A stretch of DNA of 64,000 nt, taken from Clitopilus passeckerianus (Eukaryota; Basidiomycota; Agaricomycetes; Agaricales; Entolomataceae). The stretch is taken from positions 372,001 to 436,000 of the forward strand of contig CALYLX010000040.1 of NCBI GenBank assembly GCA_944990035.1. Direction: 5' to 3'. Under the pieces are notes generated by a model. The model was not told the origin of the DNA and searched no databases. It worked only from the letters and a program-made list of their open reading frames with translations. A program made the translations under genes and the position numbers. Below are positions 12,429 to 24,654 of this stretch, piece after piece (position 1 is the first letter of the stretch; each line of letters starts with the position of its first letter).

Positions 12429-13679
12429 ATGTCTGCGAGGGAGGCGACTCTTTTTTTGACTGCAGGAATCTTGCTGGTCGCTGGCGTGGCCAAGAAACCA
12501 TGCCAGTATAGATGGCTCTTCTTCCCAGCAATATTGGCAGCTTCCTTGCCGCTCTACTACTCAAAAGACCTGCCACCGGAACCGGTCTCGATACTGCTGC
12601 TCTTCGCGTCGGACTACATCCTCTTGACGGAGGTACAGCAAGAGATGCGTGCAAAAGACCAGAAAGAGGCTATCACCAACGAGTCTTTGTGGGCAAGGAT
12701 CAAATGGAGTCTCCGCCTCCTCGTCAACATGCGCGGCATAGGCTGGAAGCATGAGCCTCTCCGTTCCCTCCCTCCCCGACCACGCCTCTCCCGTATCCAA
12801 TTCATTCTCTCCCGAACATTTTGGTTCATAACCTACCTCCTCCTTTTCGACATCGGCCTGCAACAGGTCAAACTTAACCCAGCTTTCCGGCAGGATACAC
12901 CGGGGCTTGGATCAAGTGAATGGGGCTGGGTGTGGAGGTTCTGGACGATGATTCAGTTGGCGGGTACTGCGGATTCGATGCTGGCGATTGTGTTGAATGT
13001 GCTTCCGGCGTTGGTGTGTGTTGCGGTTGGGGTGTCGGAGCCTGAGGAGTGGCCGCATTTGTTTGGAAGCACTATTTTGGTGTCGACGGTTCATCGGGTT
13101 TGGGGGTAAGCTTTCACTTCTTGGTTAACTTTGTTTGAGGATGCTGACGGAGGTGCTCTCTGTTATTTAGGTATAGCTGGCATCAGCTGTTGAGGAGGGT
13201 GAGAGTGCATGTTTACCCAAATGACCGTATATACTCATGGAATTCCATGAATGTAGCCCTTCCTGTCGCATGGAAAATTCGTTGCGCATCGCATTCTCCG
13301 TATTAGGCCAGGCAGCCGGGCCTCGCAGTTCACCCAGATCATGGTGTCGTTCTTCATCTCCGGTGTCATGCACACCCACACATTATCCAGTTCCGGCGCA
13401 ATCAAATTCTTCCTGGCACAAGGCTCCTACATCGTTGTTGAAGACCTGGTTATTAAATTCTTCTCAGGGACCGTCGTTGCAACGTGGGGGAGATTTTGGA
13501 AGGTGGTGGGACATTTGTGGTTGTGGGCGTTTTTTGTTCAAACCCTCCCGTTGTTTTTCGACTCGTTGGTGGAGACGGGTTCTTTTGAGGAGTTGGTGGA
13601 TGTTCCAGATTTGGGATTGGTGCGATGGTTGATTTCGAGAGTACCTACTACACATGTATTTTACAAGGAAATGCTGTGA
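12429..13679 (+). CDS. wax synthase-like membrane-bound O-acyltransferase, tandem copy 1
   Basis: Three exons, 12429-13105, 13171-13198 and 13257-13679, give 375 residues. The protein has several hydrophobic segments, starting with TLFLTAGILLVAGVAKKP. It carries the marks of the fungal wax-synthase-like MBOAT family: FASDYILL, NMRGIGWKH, EEWPHLFGS, a WHQLLRR motif coded by the 28-nt middle exon, and a later ISGVMHTHTL whose first histidine fits the catalytic position of MBOAT enzymes. Such enzymes move an acyl group from acyl-CoA to a hydroxyl on a lipid or secondary metabolite at the ER membrane; the substrate cannot be read from sequence. Two paralogs follow on the same strand with the same exon pattern. 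The start is the first ATG ahead of the first membrane segment and aligns with copy 2. Confidence 0.88.
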
Positions 13680-14113
13680 AAATCTATGCTTGATCCCGAA
13701 GTTGTGTTTGGCCTCGCCTCTGACGTTCCATTTGTCCCCTTCTTGCCTGCACCCATCCATTATTTTTCGTGCAAATCCATGCTGCAGGTGGCTGGCTGCA
13801 TTCTGTCATTCATGATGGGATCATACGTCGGTGGCCAACTCGAGTCTTCCCTGGCAATGAGTTTCACTGCTTACCACCAACCTATCGCCATACCTTACAC
13901 GTCCTCGATAATGCCGACAACACCATTACCGTCTCCCCAAGCTTCTTCCCTATATGAGCCTTCTGGAATACTACCGACCCCTTCGGAAGATTCGTCCTCT
14001 TTTAGGCGTCAATGATGGCCCTCACAGCTGCCCACAGGCTTACTCGGGCTTGGTATTCCTTGTCATCTGCCCTCCATTCCGACATACGTTCCTGTTGCTC
14101 TGCACCCACGACG
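13680..14113. other. spacer between MBOAT copies 1 and 2
   Basis: 434 bp. A 109-codon open frame (13686-14015) crosses it, and another frame reads QIHAAGGWLHSVIHDG, but neither joins a model or matches a family I recognise. The open frame running into copy 2 reaches back to 14012. The ATG at 14114 is preferred as the start because it aligns with copy 1. Confidence 0.4.
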
Positions 14114-15388
14114 ATGCATCCAACGAATGTAGCTTTTGCCTCTGCACTTGGTCTGCTCGTATTCGGGATAGCTACGAAGCCTTCAAGCCATAGATGGCTA
14201 TACTTCCCGCCTATCCTCGCCCTCGGCATCTTCCTTTACCGAAACCGGCTCAACGAAGCTGATACCGTGCCAATTGGGCTTTTGCTCTCAATAGCATCAG
14301 ACTACATACTTCTTACCGATGTCCAACACGAGATCTTCAAGACTAGGGGTCTAAAGGCGAGCGCAGCAGCAAGAAGCGGAAGTGGGAAGTCGAAGGAGAG
14401 GCCGGAGGTGCAGATTTCGGAGAAAGGGCTTGGGGAGAGGGTCGGATGGAGTGCCTACCTGCTATACTCCGTTCGTGGAATTGGCTGGTCGCACGGTCGA
14501 TGGGCTGCCTCTTGTCCTTCAATTCACACAGGATCAGCAACACGCCGCGATTTCATCCTATCGCGTCTCAAATGGCTGTTGCTCAACATCGGGTTCTGGC
14601 TCATTGCTATGGCCGGGATTCAGAAGAATCCCTCTTTCCACAAAGACTCAACACATTTCTCGAATCAGCCTCTGCTATGGAAATCTTGGTCCATGTTTCT
14701 GTTCATTGGTGCCTCAACACCTTTGCTCAGTATTGGGCTGAACCTGATTCCGGGGTTGGTCGCTGTCTCCTTGGGGATTTCAGAGCCTCAGGATTGGCCA
14801 TACCTATTCGGAAGTGCTGGGAGTGCATACACCATTCGTAACTTCTGGGGGTAAGTTCTCTTTGTTCTACATGTGTTCTATGAACTGCGAATGAACGGGC
14901 CTTTTTACTTTACTTATAGAAAGACATGGCATCAGCTTTTACGGAGGGTACGCTCATTTTCATTTCGCTGAAATGTCGCGGTCTGATGACATTCATACCA
15001 GCCACTGACATCTCACGGGAAATTTATTGCTCGGAGTGCCGGTGTCAAAGAAGGCAGCGATTATGCCTACTACGTCCAGGTCCTATTCGCCTTCCTGCTC
15101 TCTGGCCTCATCCACACGTCCTCGCTGTCCGACACGCGCCCTCTTCAATTCTTCCTTCTGCAAGCTTCAGGCATAATCATCGAGGATATCGCCCTCGACA
15201 CTTTCAAGAAAGGAACCTCCGCAAAGAGCTGGCTGAGCAAATCAAACTGGCAGCGGATCGGGTACATATGGGTGTGGACGTGGTTCGTACACACCCTATG
15301 GCCATTCTGGAACGCGATGGCGGACTCAGAGGTGTTCGGAAGGGGATTTAACGTCCTAGATCTCATTTCAAGGGCTCTGGCATCGTGA
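14114..15388 (+). CDS. wax synthase-like membrane-bound O-acyltransferase, tandem copy 2
   Basis: Exons 14114-14850, 14920-14947 and 15002-15388 encode 383 residues. The middle exon is 28 nt, as in copies 1 and 3, and codes for KTWHQLLRR. Family landmarks are SIASDYILLTDVQHE, SVRGIGWSHG, QDWPYLFGSAGSAYT and LLSGLIHTSSL with the candidate catalytic histidine. The protein is hydrophobic throughout and ER location is expected from the family. Compared with copy 1 it has a longer polar loop near residues 75-105, rich in Ser, Lys and Gly. The donor substrate should be acyl-CoA; the acceptor is unknown. Confidence 0.88.
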
Positions 15389-15935
15389 TCATCGGTGCTG
15401 GTCTATAGAGATGTGATATCTCGTGGCACCCTTCCTTTTGGATGGAATACTAGATGCCGGTCTGGTGGTTCCTTTATCAAGGTTTAATATTTACTTATGG
15501 TCCCTTTGTACCTGTACTCGTTTTATTAGCTTGTGACTGTGGTCTTGAAGGTATTTAATGTTAGAATTGAAGGGTCTTCTGACCCCCCGGATCTTGTTAT
15601 TCATTTCGTGCCGTTGTTTGCTTGCTCTTGTCGTCATCTCTTCATTAAGAGAGGCACCTGGATGTGTACCCTGATATGATATCTCGAATCATGTGTTGCA
15701 GCCCGTCATCTCGGCCGAAATGAAGTCATATGAACTGGGCGTCTAAGCACGCGTTGCTTGTTGTTCTCTTCGGCGATTACCCTCAGGCAGGCTAACGCCT
15801 CGCTAGAAATCGTTTCGATTATGTATCTGCCTCGAAGCATTTACGTAGCAGGTCTGGACGCGCATATAACAACACGATCTTGTTCGTATTGAACCCCTCT
15901 GAAACCATTGCTAGGGCCTCCGCCTCGTTGCCCTG
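15389..15935. other. spacer between MBOAT copies 2 and 3
   Basis: 547 bp without a supported gene. It should contain the 3' UTR of copy 2 and the promoter of copy 3. Confidence 0.55.
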
Positions 15936-16033
15936 ATGCACGTCATCCTTCACCTTGCCTCATTTCTCCTAGCGTATGGGATTCTCATCTGTGGTATTGC
16001 CGTAAAGCCACATCCTTATCGATGGCTCTTTTT
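15936..16033 (+). pseudogene. out-of-frame 5' end of MBOAT copy 3
   Basis: An ATG at 15936 opens a frame whose product reads LLAYGILICGIAVKPHPYRW, matching the first membrane segment and the xKPxxxRWLF signature of copies 1 and 2. The match to the family moves to the +1 frame at a run of five T (16029-16033). One more T would join the two parts. This is either a real 1-nt loss or a homopolymer sequencing error. Confidence 0.65.
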
Positions 16034-17203
16034 ATCCCAATCTCCACTATCTGTACCACGCTTTACCTCCACCGAATTCATCAAATTGAGGCCATACCAA
16101 TTACCATGATATTCCTCATCTCACTTGACTACCTTGTCCTCACGGATGTTCAACGTGATCTACGCAGGATCGAAAATAGGCATTTGTACGCCAAAAGTAT
16201 AACATGCGAAGTCGATCGTGTTCAGAGAGGAGATCAGGTCGACATTTCCGGGCGATCGTTCAAGGAAAGGATTGTATGGACTCTCGATCTTCTCCTGGCG
16301 ATGCGGGGGATAGGATGGGCACATGGACCGAAGAAGAGGAACGAGGGTGGTCACGGTGATACTCAGGACGTCGTTATCGTGAACGAGGACAACATGCTGC
16401 AAACGCATGTCATTGTACATGACTTTCTATCGTCACGATTGAAACATCTACTCCTTCACATTATCACGTTGGCCACCGCAATCACCGTAGCTCAGGGAGG
16501 CTCAACATTCTCTAGAGGCGCGCCACACTTTGAAGAGCAATCCTTTCTGTGGCGCTCATGGTCACTTTTACTTTTCGTTGGGATTTTTGCGCCACTCATG
16601 ACGATCCCATTCAATTTGTTACCTGGGATAATCAGTGTCTGGTTACGAATATACGATCCAGAGGATTGGCCACAACTTTTTGGAAACCCTTCTGATGCAT
16701 ACACCGTTGGAAAATTCTGGAAGTGAGTGTTCTACCATTTTGAGTCGTACCCCCCGTCGATCATGGCTTATTCTTGCATAGTAACACCTGGCATCAGCTG
16801 CTGCGTCGAGTAAGGATTTTCGTTCGAAGCTGATTACTGTATTGAGAACTAACGACCAGCTTGTGCACAGCCCTTATCGACCTTCGCTAGGGTCGTTGCC
16901 TACCGCATCTTCCGTATCGAACGGGAAACGATCCTCGGTCGTACAGTATTCATTCTTACTGCATTCATCGCATCCGGCATCCTGCATGCCGTTCAGCTCA
17001 GTGACCACAGGGCACTTGTGTTCTTTCTCTATCAGCCGGTAGCTATATCGCTTGAAACGATTACTGCGCATATTTTAGGGGCTTCGACGCCGCTGAAACG
17101 ACTCCCACAGGGCCTACGAAGATTACTGGGGTACACATGGGTGTGGTGTTGGTTCGTCTATTCAATCGCACCATTTTGGGATGCGATGATGCTCTGGGCC
17201 TAG
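16022..17203 (+). CDS. wax synthase-like membrane-bound O-acyltransferase, tandem copy 3 (5' frameshift)
   Basis: Exons 16022-16722, 16782-16809 and 16871-17203 encode 353 residues from the internal ATG at 16022. If that ATG is used, the first membrane segment is lost; the true 5' end is the out-of-frame stretch from 15936. The rest is well kept: LISLDYLVLTDVQRDL, AMRGIGWAHG, EDWPQLFGNPSDAYT, the 28-nt middle exon coding NTWHQLLRR, and IASGILHAVQLSD with the candidate active histidine. It is more diverged from copies 1 and 2 than they are from each other, judging by loop lengths. It may be functional if the frameshift is a sequencing error or a downstream start works; otherwise it is a young pseudogene. 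Confidence 0.75.
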
Positions 17204-17653
17204 AAGCATTGAATGACGGCATCGCGTGCTTTCGTTATCTCCTTAGAATTCAATTGTCGTAATGCGTATCCAGGAGTCACAGCAAAAAAACAATAGGATA
17301 TGGCTTGAACACCGGTTTTCAATTCTATTCAAAATATTCATGTTTCATAGATCGGGAGCCTATTCGATTACAGGCTAAAGTAGACTAGATATTCCTTTTG
17401 GTTGAGACAGTTATGAAGCGGATTATAGTAGCACAGCGACGAAAAATAGGCTAAAGGAAATAAAACAAAGATACAGTATACAGAAGAAAGTCCCGGGAAA
17501 ACAATTTTATGAACCATAGCATGAGCATGGGGCAATGTAGAAACAACAACGATAGCAGACAAGATATTCAGTTCACAAATAAGAAGAGAAGTACCTAGTG
17601 TACAAGGTGAAATGAAGAAAGGGACCGACGAAAAAGAGTCCCCAAGACGAAAC
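17204..17653. other. convergent intergenic region
   Basis: 450 bp between the stop of MBOAT copy 3 (plus) and the stop of the zinc-cluster gene (minus). The two 3' ends face each other. AT-rich, with no further gene seen. Confidence 0.6.
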
Positions 17654-18861
17654 CTATAGAAGATCACATTTCCTCTTGCGCATACCACGTCGGTTCTCGG
17701 TAGGGTATACACAGGAGAGACCACGACGAGCACATTGACTGGATACTGAGTCAGTACATGAGCTACAGGGAATAGGTATCGGGTCAACTTACTTGCAGGT
17801 CTTATCGGGGTTCTCATCCCCAGGAGCGCTGCATGCGATCTTGCGGCCTCTGCAGAAGAGACAGGCCATCTTCCCTTCGCTGACGGGTTTGCCTCGCTTC
17901 TCCACACAGTGATCGGGACTGCACATGCCCGGGCTCTCTGAGCAGCTCGACGTGGAGTCCTTACGGCACTTGGGGATCTTCAGGCGAGGAAGGGAGTCGC
18001 GGGGGTGACGAGGCCGAACCTGGCGAGGTCGGTGGGGGGTCTCGAGTTCGCGGCCTTCCGTGGTGGCAAGAGACATATCGAAGTCCTGTTCGATTTCCTC
18101 AAGCTTAGGTAGCGAGCCAGCGTTTGCGATAGCGTCTGCCTCCCAGTCGCCAGTGAACTGCATTGGGGCGGAAGCACGTATGACTCGGTAAGGGGCAGGG
18201 GAGACATCGGGCTCCGACGGAGGTGGGCTTGGAGACGACGACGGCGATGGATAGTAGAGCTGTGGCATCGGCATGTCTTCACTAGGCCCAGGAACAGGGA
18301 ATGAAACGACCGGAAGGGGCTGCGCAGACCCGTAAGCCATCGAAGGTTAAGAGGAAAGCGGGAACATACCTGGAATTCATAAGAGGAAGGAGGAGCCTCA
18401 GCCTGAGTATAGTCGTAGTGCAAAGCAGGTGCAGGCGTTGGCGATTGAACAAGAGGCGAAACCGATACCGGAGGACTTGGTAGGAAGGACTCGACCTCAT
18501 TTTGGTCTACGGGCGAATAAGGCAGGAGGCCGGGCATGGCAGTGATACGAGCAGTCCGCCATTCCTCCATGGCATGCTGACGTGCGCCATGGAAGTAAGC
18601 GTAAAATTCTTCGTCCTGCTTGATGAGCGTATGCTTGAAGGAGCCTGGGGTGAGCCTTGCCATCCGCTCTCGCGTCTAAGAAGGATGTCAGAGAGGGCTA
18701 ATAAGTATATGTCTTGTTTGAAAACTTACCTCCCATCGGCATATCCACCACTTCATTTCGAAGTCAAGGGAATCAAAAGCTTGAATAATCTCGGAAGCCC
18801 ATGGGGCACGAGCATCGAGAATAGCCTGGATAACAAACGGGTCGTAGATGGGAGTGTTCAT
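17654..18861 (-). CDS. Zn(II)2Cys6 zinc-cluster protein with the cluster at the C-terminus
   Basis: Four exons on the minus strand, 18861-18730, 18675-18370, 18319-17793 and 17738-17654, encode 349 residues. The N-terminal part has a compact conserved-looking block (FEMKWWICRWE ... TPGSFKHTLIKQDEEFYAYF). A Pro/Ser-rich linker follows. The last ~55 residues contain CLFCRGRKIAC followed by CNQCARRGLSCVYP. The spacing is C-x2-C-x6-C-x11-C-x2-C-x6-C, an exact fungal zinc cluster, completed only after splicing of the last intron. Most fungal zinc-cluster regulators carry the motif at the N-terminus; here it is at the C-terminus with a basic tail (RRGMRKRK). A nuclear DNA-binding role is likely and targets are unknown. 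The start MNTPIYDPF was chosen because the frame upstream has no good splice link, though the same frame stays open to 19020. Confidence 0.8.
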
Positions 18862-21800
18862 GGGGGGCGGTTTGTGACACTGGAAAAAGGAGAGGATGGC
18901 CTCCCTTTTAAACCTACACGAAAAGAAGCTAGCCTCGATGCACTCACCCTTGAGATCACTCTGCCACTTAGCGATGTTATTTGGCACACAATCCCCTTTT
19001 GGCGTTTGGCGAGCAAACATAGCGAAGTCTAACTTTACTCGGGTGAGAGTTGGCGAGGTTCCTTAATCCTGAACCTGCTTCATCGGGGAATCCGGCATCT
19101 GTTGAAAGAGTATCCGCTTCGAATTGTGAAGAATTTCTTGACAACTCACCACAATTGTGCACAGATCTCTACCAAATTCCAACCAAACTCTGGTATCGGT
19201 GGATTTGGATCTGTACATCGTCATATCGGACATCGACGAACCAGGAACTCGATAGTGGAACTTCGGAGGTTTGGTAAACAAATTTCATGTACCCCAATTT
19301 TTGGCGAGATCCTCTACGATGCACCTTTGTCAGGCAACCAATGAATTGATTCCGTATTTTATTTGAATATTTTGAACTCAGCACAGGAATCGTCAGATGT
19401 GCTGGCCTGAAGGGTAAATCACTCGCCTTAAACTGAATTTGGTGAAGCAAGGGTCGTGATCCTTGCTTTGTGCTTGTGTGCCGAATGTACCGCGCAACCG
19501 CTTGGTGGCCTGGCGAGCATCTTGAATACCGTGCGTTTAGAAGCTTCTGCATTTGTTTTGAGGAGCCGATTTTCGTGGTTCTGCTTTCCACATATCGGCG
19601 TTGGGTCTAGACCTCCGAGTGAGTAATCCAAGGGAGGATTTGCTGAACCTGAGCGCTCGACGCTGGTGCCGATGGCACTACAAATTGTCCCGGAACAGTT
19701 ATTTCCGACGAGAGCCGGTCTGAATTTTTGTGGACGCAGCACCACCACTGCCTTCGAGCGCAGTGTGAGAGAGAACACCAACGAAAACCTTTCGAGCACA
19801 ATTGCATGCCTTGAGGAAAATACTGTGCCGAAGTGTGGTGAGCCATTTTAATTGCGGCGGTATGGAGAAAGATTTTGATGGCATCCGTGCCCATGGCACA
19901 AATCTTCAGATACAAACATCGCATGGTGCTCGATTCACACTTCTTGGGACTTCTTGCCGTTATCGATACCTCGAGGCTTCCTTTTCGTCATGGATATCAT
20001 AGGGTCAGATAAGGCAGCCCAGATGCACATTCTTGCGAGCCTTCACAATATTGAATCTTGAGTGCCGAATTCGCGTATCGATATCTTGAAGCCCTCGGGA
20101 CACGTTAGAATTACCCACTCTTCCTCCAGGCCCCGTTGTGTTGATTCCTGAAATTCAATCACGCCTTTGCTGGATTTTGACATAGATGACCAAAGTATCA
20201 GAAGAGATCGACCTTGACGACACTCAAATGATTAGGTAGGTGGCTTTGCAACCTATTCAAGCTATTTGAAACGACATATGGATATGGTTACGCACACTGT
20301 CAGGCATCGATTCAGAATAGGTTTCTAGAAAGGGCATGGGACCTTGTGGCCGTATATTCCTTTTTTTGATGGCAGGCATCAGGTGGTGTCAAGAGAGTTG
20401 CTTGCTATGGGGACTTTTACGGCGCTCTGATAGGTGGTCAATTTGCTTGTACTCGCACGATCGCCGATGAAGGCAATGGAACTCCTAAATTTTGCGAGGG
20501 TGATCAATCGTGGCTGCTTGAAAACTGAAGTCTTGTAAGGTACTTGGGTGTCAGATCTTTCGTCGAGGTGTCCTTGTTGAAGGCCGGATGGCTTGAGTGG
20601 TTCCTTGGATATAGATTATGCCGTTCGAGGGGAGTCTGCATTGGACAATTGTCGCGGATGGAAAGTCTTACAATTCGTTGGAATGGTGGAATTGGATCAT
20701 ATCTGGAGGTGGAGTTGAAGAAAATATCATCTACTCCCTTAGAATCTTGAAATTCCTCTCCTGACTTCTCAGGTTTAGTTCGAAACTGTCAGCCCCCGGT
20801 GTTGCTGTCGCTTGATCCTGCCGACTGTGTGGATATGTCCAAAAGTCTTCGAGCGCTTGAGACGAGACATCGCACCACGATGCTCCAGGTCATGATTGAA
20901 AAAATTCGGTCATTCCGTTAGCGTTTTGACATAGTAAATGAAAAGAAGTTCTGGTGTCAAGATTCCTTACTCCACGTCCGGACCAATAGTGAACCCGGAT
21001 AACGTCGGGCTAAGAAAAAGGGACGGTTGGAGGAGGCGTCTCCTAAGTCCTGATAGCCTGCCGCGGTGCCGGGTGTCCTGAATAAGAATATGGCGCCGAA
21101 GAAAATTCACCCAGCCCGTACAGCACGAATGCGGTGGGGCATTCAGGTGATCCAGTGAGAACGAGAAGGTTTCGGTTCCAGCTTGAAGCACCTGAGCCGG
21201 TACATTGGGTCAATACCCCGGTCAGAAATCTTTTGAGGGACTTTTCAGGCGTTGAGGAAGCTTGAGCAGTGGGTGTCAAAGAATAGACAGGTCGCTTGCG
21301 GATTCTCGAAAACGTGGCACGTCTTGGAATCTTGTCCGACAGTTGGTATAACCGGGGGAGCTCTCAGTGGACAGGTAAAATGTTCTCAGCTACAGGCTCA
21401 TGATATTCAAGGGTCTTGGGAGGTTGTCGTGATCTCGGTCCGAAATCCTTGCAGAAGAAAACCTCAAGCTCATGGAGGACAGATAGTTATCACAAAGGCG
21501 GCCGACGCGTTTGCTGCAGTCGTTAACCGTCGAACATCGTAGTGGGTCGCAGTCTCGCTTGTGGTCTTGCCGCGGACATCATCATCAAAGATCTTGAAGT
21601 GTACCTCGTGGTCTTGACGAGCGTTGGGAACGTGATCTTGAGATCTTGAAGGTACTAGACGGGTTTCGCGACAAACAACACACGGAGCTTGAGTTCAATG
21701 GACGATGTCCAGTGCAATTGGTCAAGTAGGGGGAAGAGGAGTCGGGTTCGGCTCAACCGGTGGCCTTGGGGATTATATAGTGATGGCAGCATCACGTGAT

Positions 21801-21949
21801 TTTCTCGGATTTGGTCCATTTGCTACCCTAGCCACTGAGGCGGCCTTCGCTCCTCTTGCACACATCTTGAACATTCTCCGGAGGCGCTGATACTTACCAG
21901 CGTGTACCCAGTTGGCTCTGGGTTTCGACATACATAACGGAGTTCATTG
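18862..21949. other. 3.1 kb gene-poor stretch
   Basis: Many short open frames on both strands (longest about 140 codons at 19169-19591, minus), none with splice continuity, domain signature or clear start. No tRNA, rRNA or terminal inverted repeats were found by eye. The end next to 21949 should hold the F-box gene promoter. Confidence 0.5.
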
Positions 21950-24438
21950 ATGCTCGGACTGGAAAGCAGCCCACCACCTTCAGACAGCGCCGAACCCGAC
22001 GAAATAATGTCTTTTTGCACCCTACCTTATGATCTATTACTCAATATTGCATCGCGGCTGGAACTCCGTGATATTCATGCTTTACATATAGTGAGTGCGT
22101 TCCCTTGAAACTGTGCATTGGTTCTTGTTCCGAAGATCTTCGATGATCGCGTGTGGGGAAGGGTGGAATGGCGAGCCTTGCAAGCGCCAACAATGAAATA
22201 GGGATGGCGTTTCTGGAGAAAACCGGAAACATCGCTGGCTTTGAATCGCTCATCTCTTGACGCTTATGTTTCTATGAGTTCAGCGAATAGTTATGCTGAC
22301 ATCATTTTCAATAGACATGCAAACGACTGTACTACTTCACATTCACGAGACCCGTCTATAAGCAACTCGCTATAGACTTGCTACGGCGGTGTCGCGCCCT
22401 CCCCCTGAAAGGATTCCAACGAATATCGGACCTTTCCACGGGTCAGCTCATACGTTCCGTCAACAAGGCATCGCGGTACGAGCATGCATGGCGGCGACGA
22501 GGGCCACGGCCGATCGCTACCGAACCTTTCGGAGGAGTGAATCCTCACTCAAACTACATGGATTCAGCACGGGGAATCATGATGAGCGAGGAGCAGTCGA
22601 AAAGCTGGTATAAGGTTGTGAAGGCACCACCCGGGGAGGATGTTGACTGGCTCTCGCCTATAACATCAAGCTACACCTTGTGTGCGACGAAAAGTGGGAA
22701 GGTCGTTTGCTGGGACGTCCAAACGGACCGCTGTTTGGCGGAATGGAATCCAGGAGAACGTTGGGAGCTCTGGAAGTGCCGAGTGGAGTTCGAGGAAAAA
22801 ACGGTGTATTTCACCATGGCTAAGATCATCACACAAACGTACGCCCTTGTTACCTGCTTGCTCATCCTCTTGTCGCTCATTCGTGCCCTGTTTGATACAT
22901 ATCCAGGTACGACGACGCACGCGTCATGGAATTCACTCTCATGAAACTCAAGTTCTATGATACTCCTTCCGGCGAAAGCTCTCCGATTCCTCCGGAATTT
23001 CTGTATGTCGCGGACTTCAAAACAAGTGGGGTCGTTATGAATGTGTTTCTTCTCGATCCCATAGCGAGGTTACTCTCTGCTTTTGTCTGGGTCTCACGGA
23101 CTAATACAATCGGACTTTACGCTCTGCTTGACTGGAACAAATCCGAATATGTGTTCATTGATACAGGAATCGAATGTGTGAGTCGTGATGGATGTTCCGC
23201 GGATTGGTTACTGAATTTACCTCCAGGCGGGTTCGTCGAATTGGTCGTGTATTCTGCACAATCGGAACATCGTCATTCACTGCGAGGGCAGTGAAAGTGC
23301 CTATCAGTACTTCTACCCTCTGAAGTTGTTACGGGCCTACGTGAAGAAGCTGTCACAAAGCAACAATACGCCCAGCATATCCTATGCCGTCGCTCCGGCA
23401 CAGACCCTATCTCGAAACTTTGTTTTCCCTCCTTCGGCTCCACCAGAGGATGAATCAGATGAGGAGGACCTGAATCTCCATTCGTCAAATACGGCAGCGA
23501 ATGGCATTAATGGCCACAACCCCATTACCACCCCATCGTCCGATACATCGCTCTCTTCATCATCATCCCAAGCGCCCGCCCTTCCTCATGTACCTGTGAA
23601 CACTAACCCTTATCCTCTACCGGCCTGGACCCCCGATAGTGCCCACTTTGTTCGGCAGTGGTGGCCTAGCCTCCCAGGCGTTCCCAAGGTCAGCTGCACG
23701 GTAGTCCTGCTATCCTCGCACGATCCAGACACCCACCGGACGCGGTTCATCCTCGCTCAACATTACTTCCGGGTCCCGCTGGACCAGCAGGCGTTCAATG
23801 AGAGTCCAGCCATGGCTCGACTGTCGCATCACCTGGTCGGGACGAAGCACGCTCTTAGGTCTACAATAGACTCGGACGATGAAGCCTCTGCTTCATCGTC
23901 ATCCAGCAGCACCACGACGAGTGGCCGCTCTTCAACAGTCTCCAGGACGCCCAATGAGAAGGCTTCGGCTGCTTCACTCGCACAGGCTGAGCCCAGCTTG
24001 AGTCGCGTCAATGACGACTCGCTGATGCACCTCTGGTATGTCAGCACGCCATTCGAGGTGGTCTGCGTCATGGACACTTCGGACGACGACGATGTGGACG
24101 AAGGGCAAGAACGCCCACGCCCCCTGGTGGCTGTTGACTTTGGGCACGCCGTGTGGATAGAGTTCGTGGACAACGAGGACGATAGCTCACGGCCGCGAGC
24201 AAGAGACGCTGATGAAAAATGGCTGCGGTTCGTTACCTTCCCTCCGTTTGGCGAGGATTTGCAGAGCTCAGGAGAGGATGGGAAGCCTTGGGTACGGGCT
24301 GGAGGAGAAGTACGGACGCTGGAAGTTCCAGACGAGCTAGACCTCGATTCGGTTGAGACGATCAACATCGATCAGTCTCAAGGTGCTGTTATTTTGTCGG
24401 TAAGAGATGGCAAGATTTTTATTCTTTGTTATGAGTAG
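21950..24438 (+). CDS. F-box protein with a long C-terminal region
   Basis: Four exons, 21950-22090, 22315-22838, 22907-23177 and 23227-24438, encode 715 residues. Residues ~20-75 form an F-box: SFCTLPYDLLLNIASRLELR, then DIHALHI joined by splicing to TCKRLYYFTFTRPVYK. The next ~280 residues contain beta-propeller-like strands (TLCATKSGKVVCWDVQTDRC), as in the uncharacterised F-box families expanded in mushrooms. The C-terminal half has acidic and Ser-rich low-complexity stretches. The expected role is substrate adaptor of an SCF ubiquitin ligase through Skp1; the substrate is unknown. The first intron is 224 nt, much longer than the ~50 nt norm here. The F-box call is firm; the propeller is inference. 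Confidence 0.75.
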
Positions 24439-24621
24439 TTTTTTTCTTCCTCTCCTCATGTATCGTGTAGACATTATTTCTTGCATCATATTTGGACATT
24501 ATTTTCGTAGTTGCTTGGATGTAGCAAGTATCTGTAAAATAGACTACATAATTACCAATTGCTCATTTTTGCTTTGTCGCACAGCCACGTTTACGACATG
24601 GTCCGTGCGCCCTAGATCTCA

Positions 24622-24628
24622 TATATAA
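24622..24628 (+). promoter_or_regulatory. TATA box of the candidate U1 snRNA
   Basis: TATATAA lies about 30 bp upstream of the predicted 5' end of the RNA at 24655, the correct spacing for a polymerase II start. Confidence 0.5.
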
Positions 24629-24654
24629 GCTAGACTTTGAAATTGTTGCAACTC

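Noticed and set aside
13686..14015. 109-codon frame between MBOAT copies 1 and 2
   Set aside because: No family match, no splice link, and it overlaps the spacer and the start of copy 2.
18862..19020. N-terminal extension of the zinc-cluster protein from an ATG at 19020
   Set aside because: The frame is open, but it has a poor composition and the core domain begins at MNTPIYDPF. It cannot be excluded.
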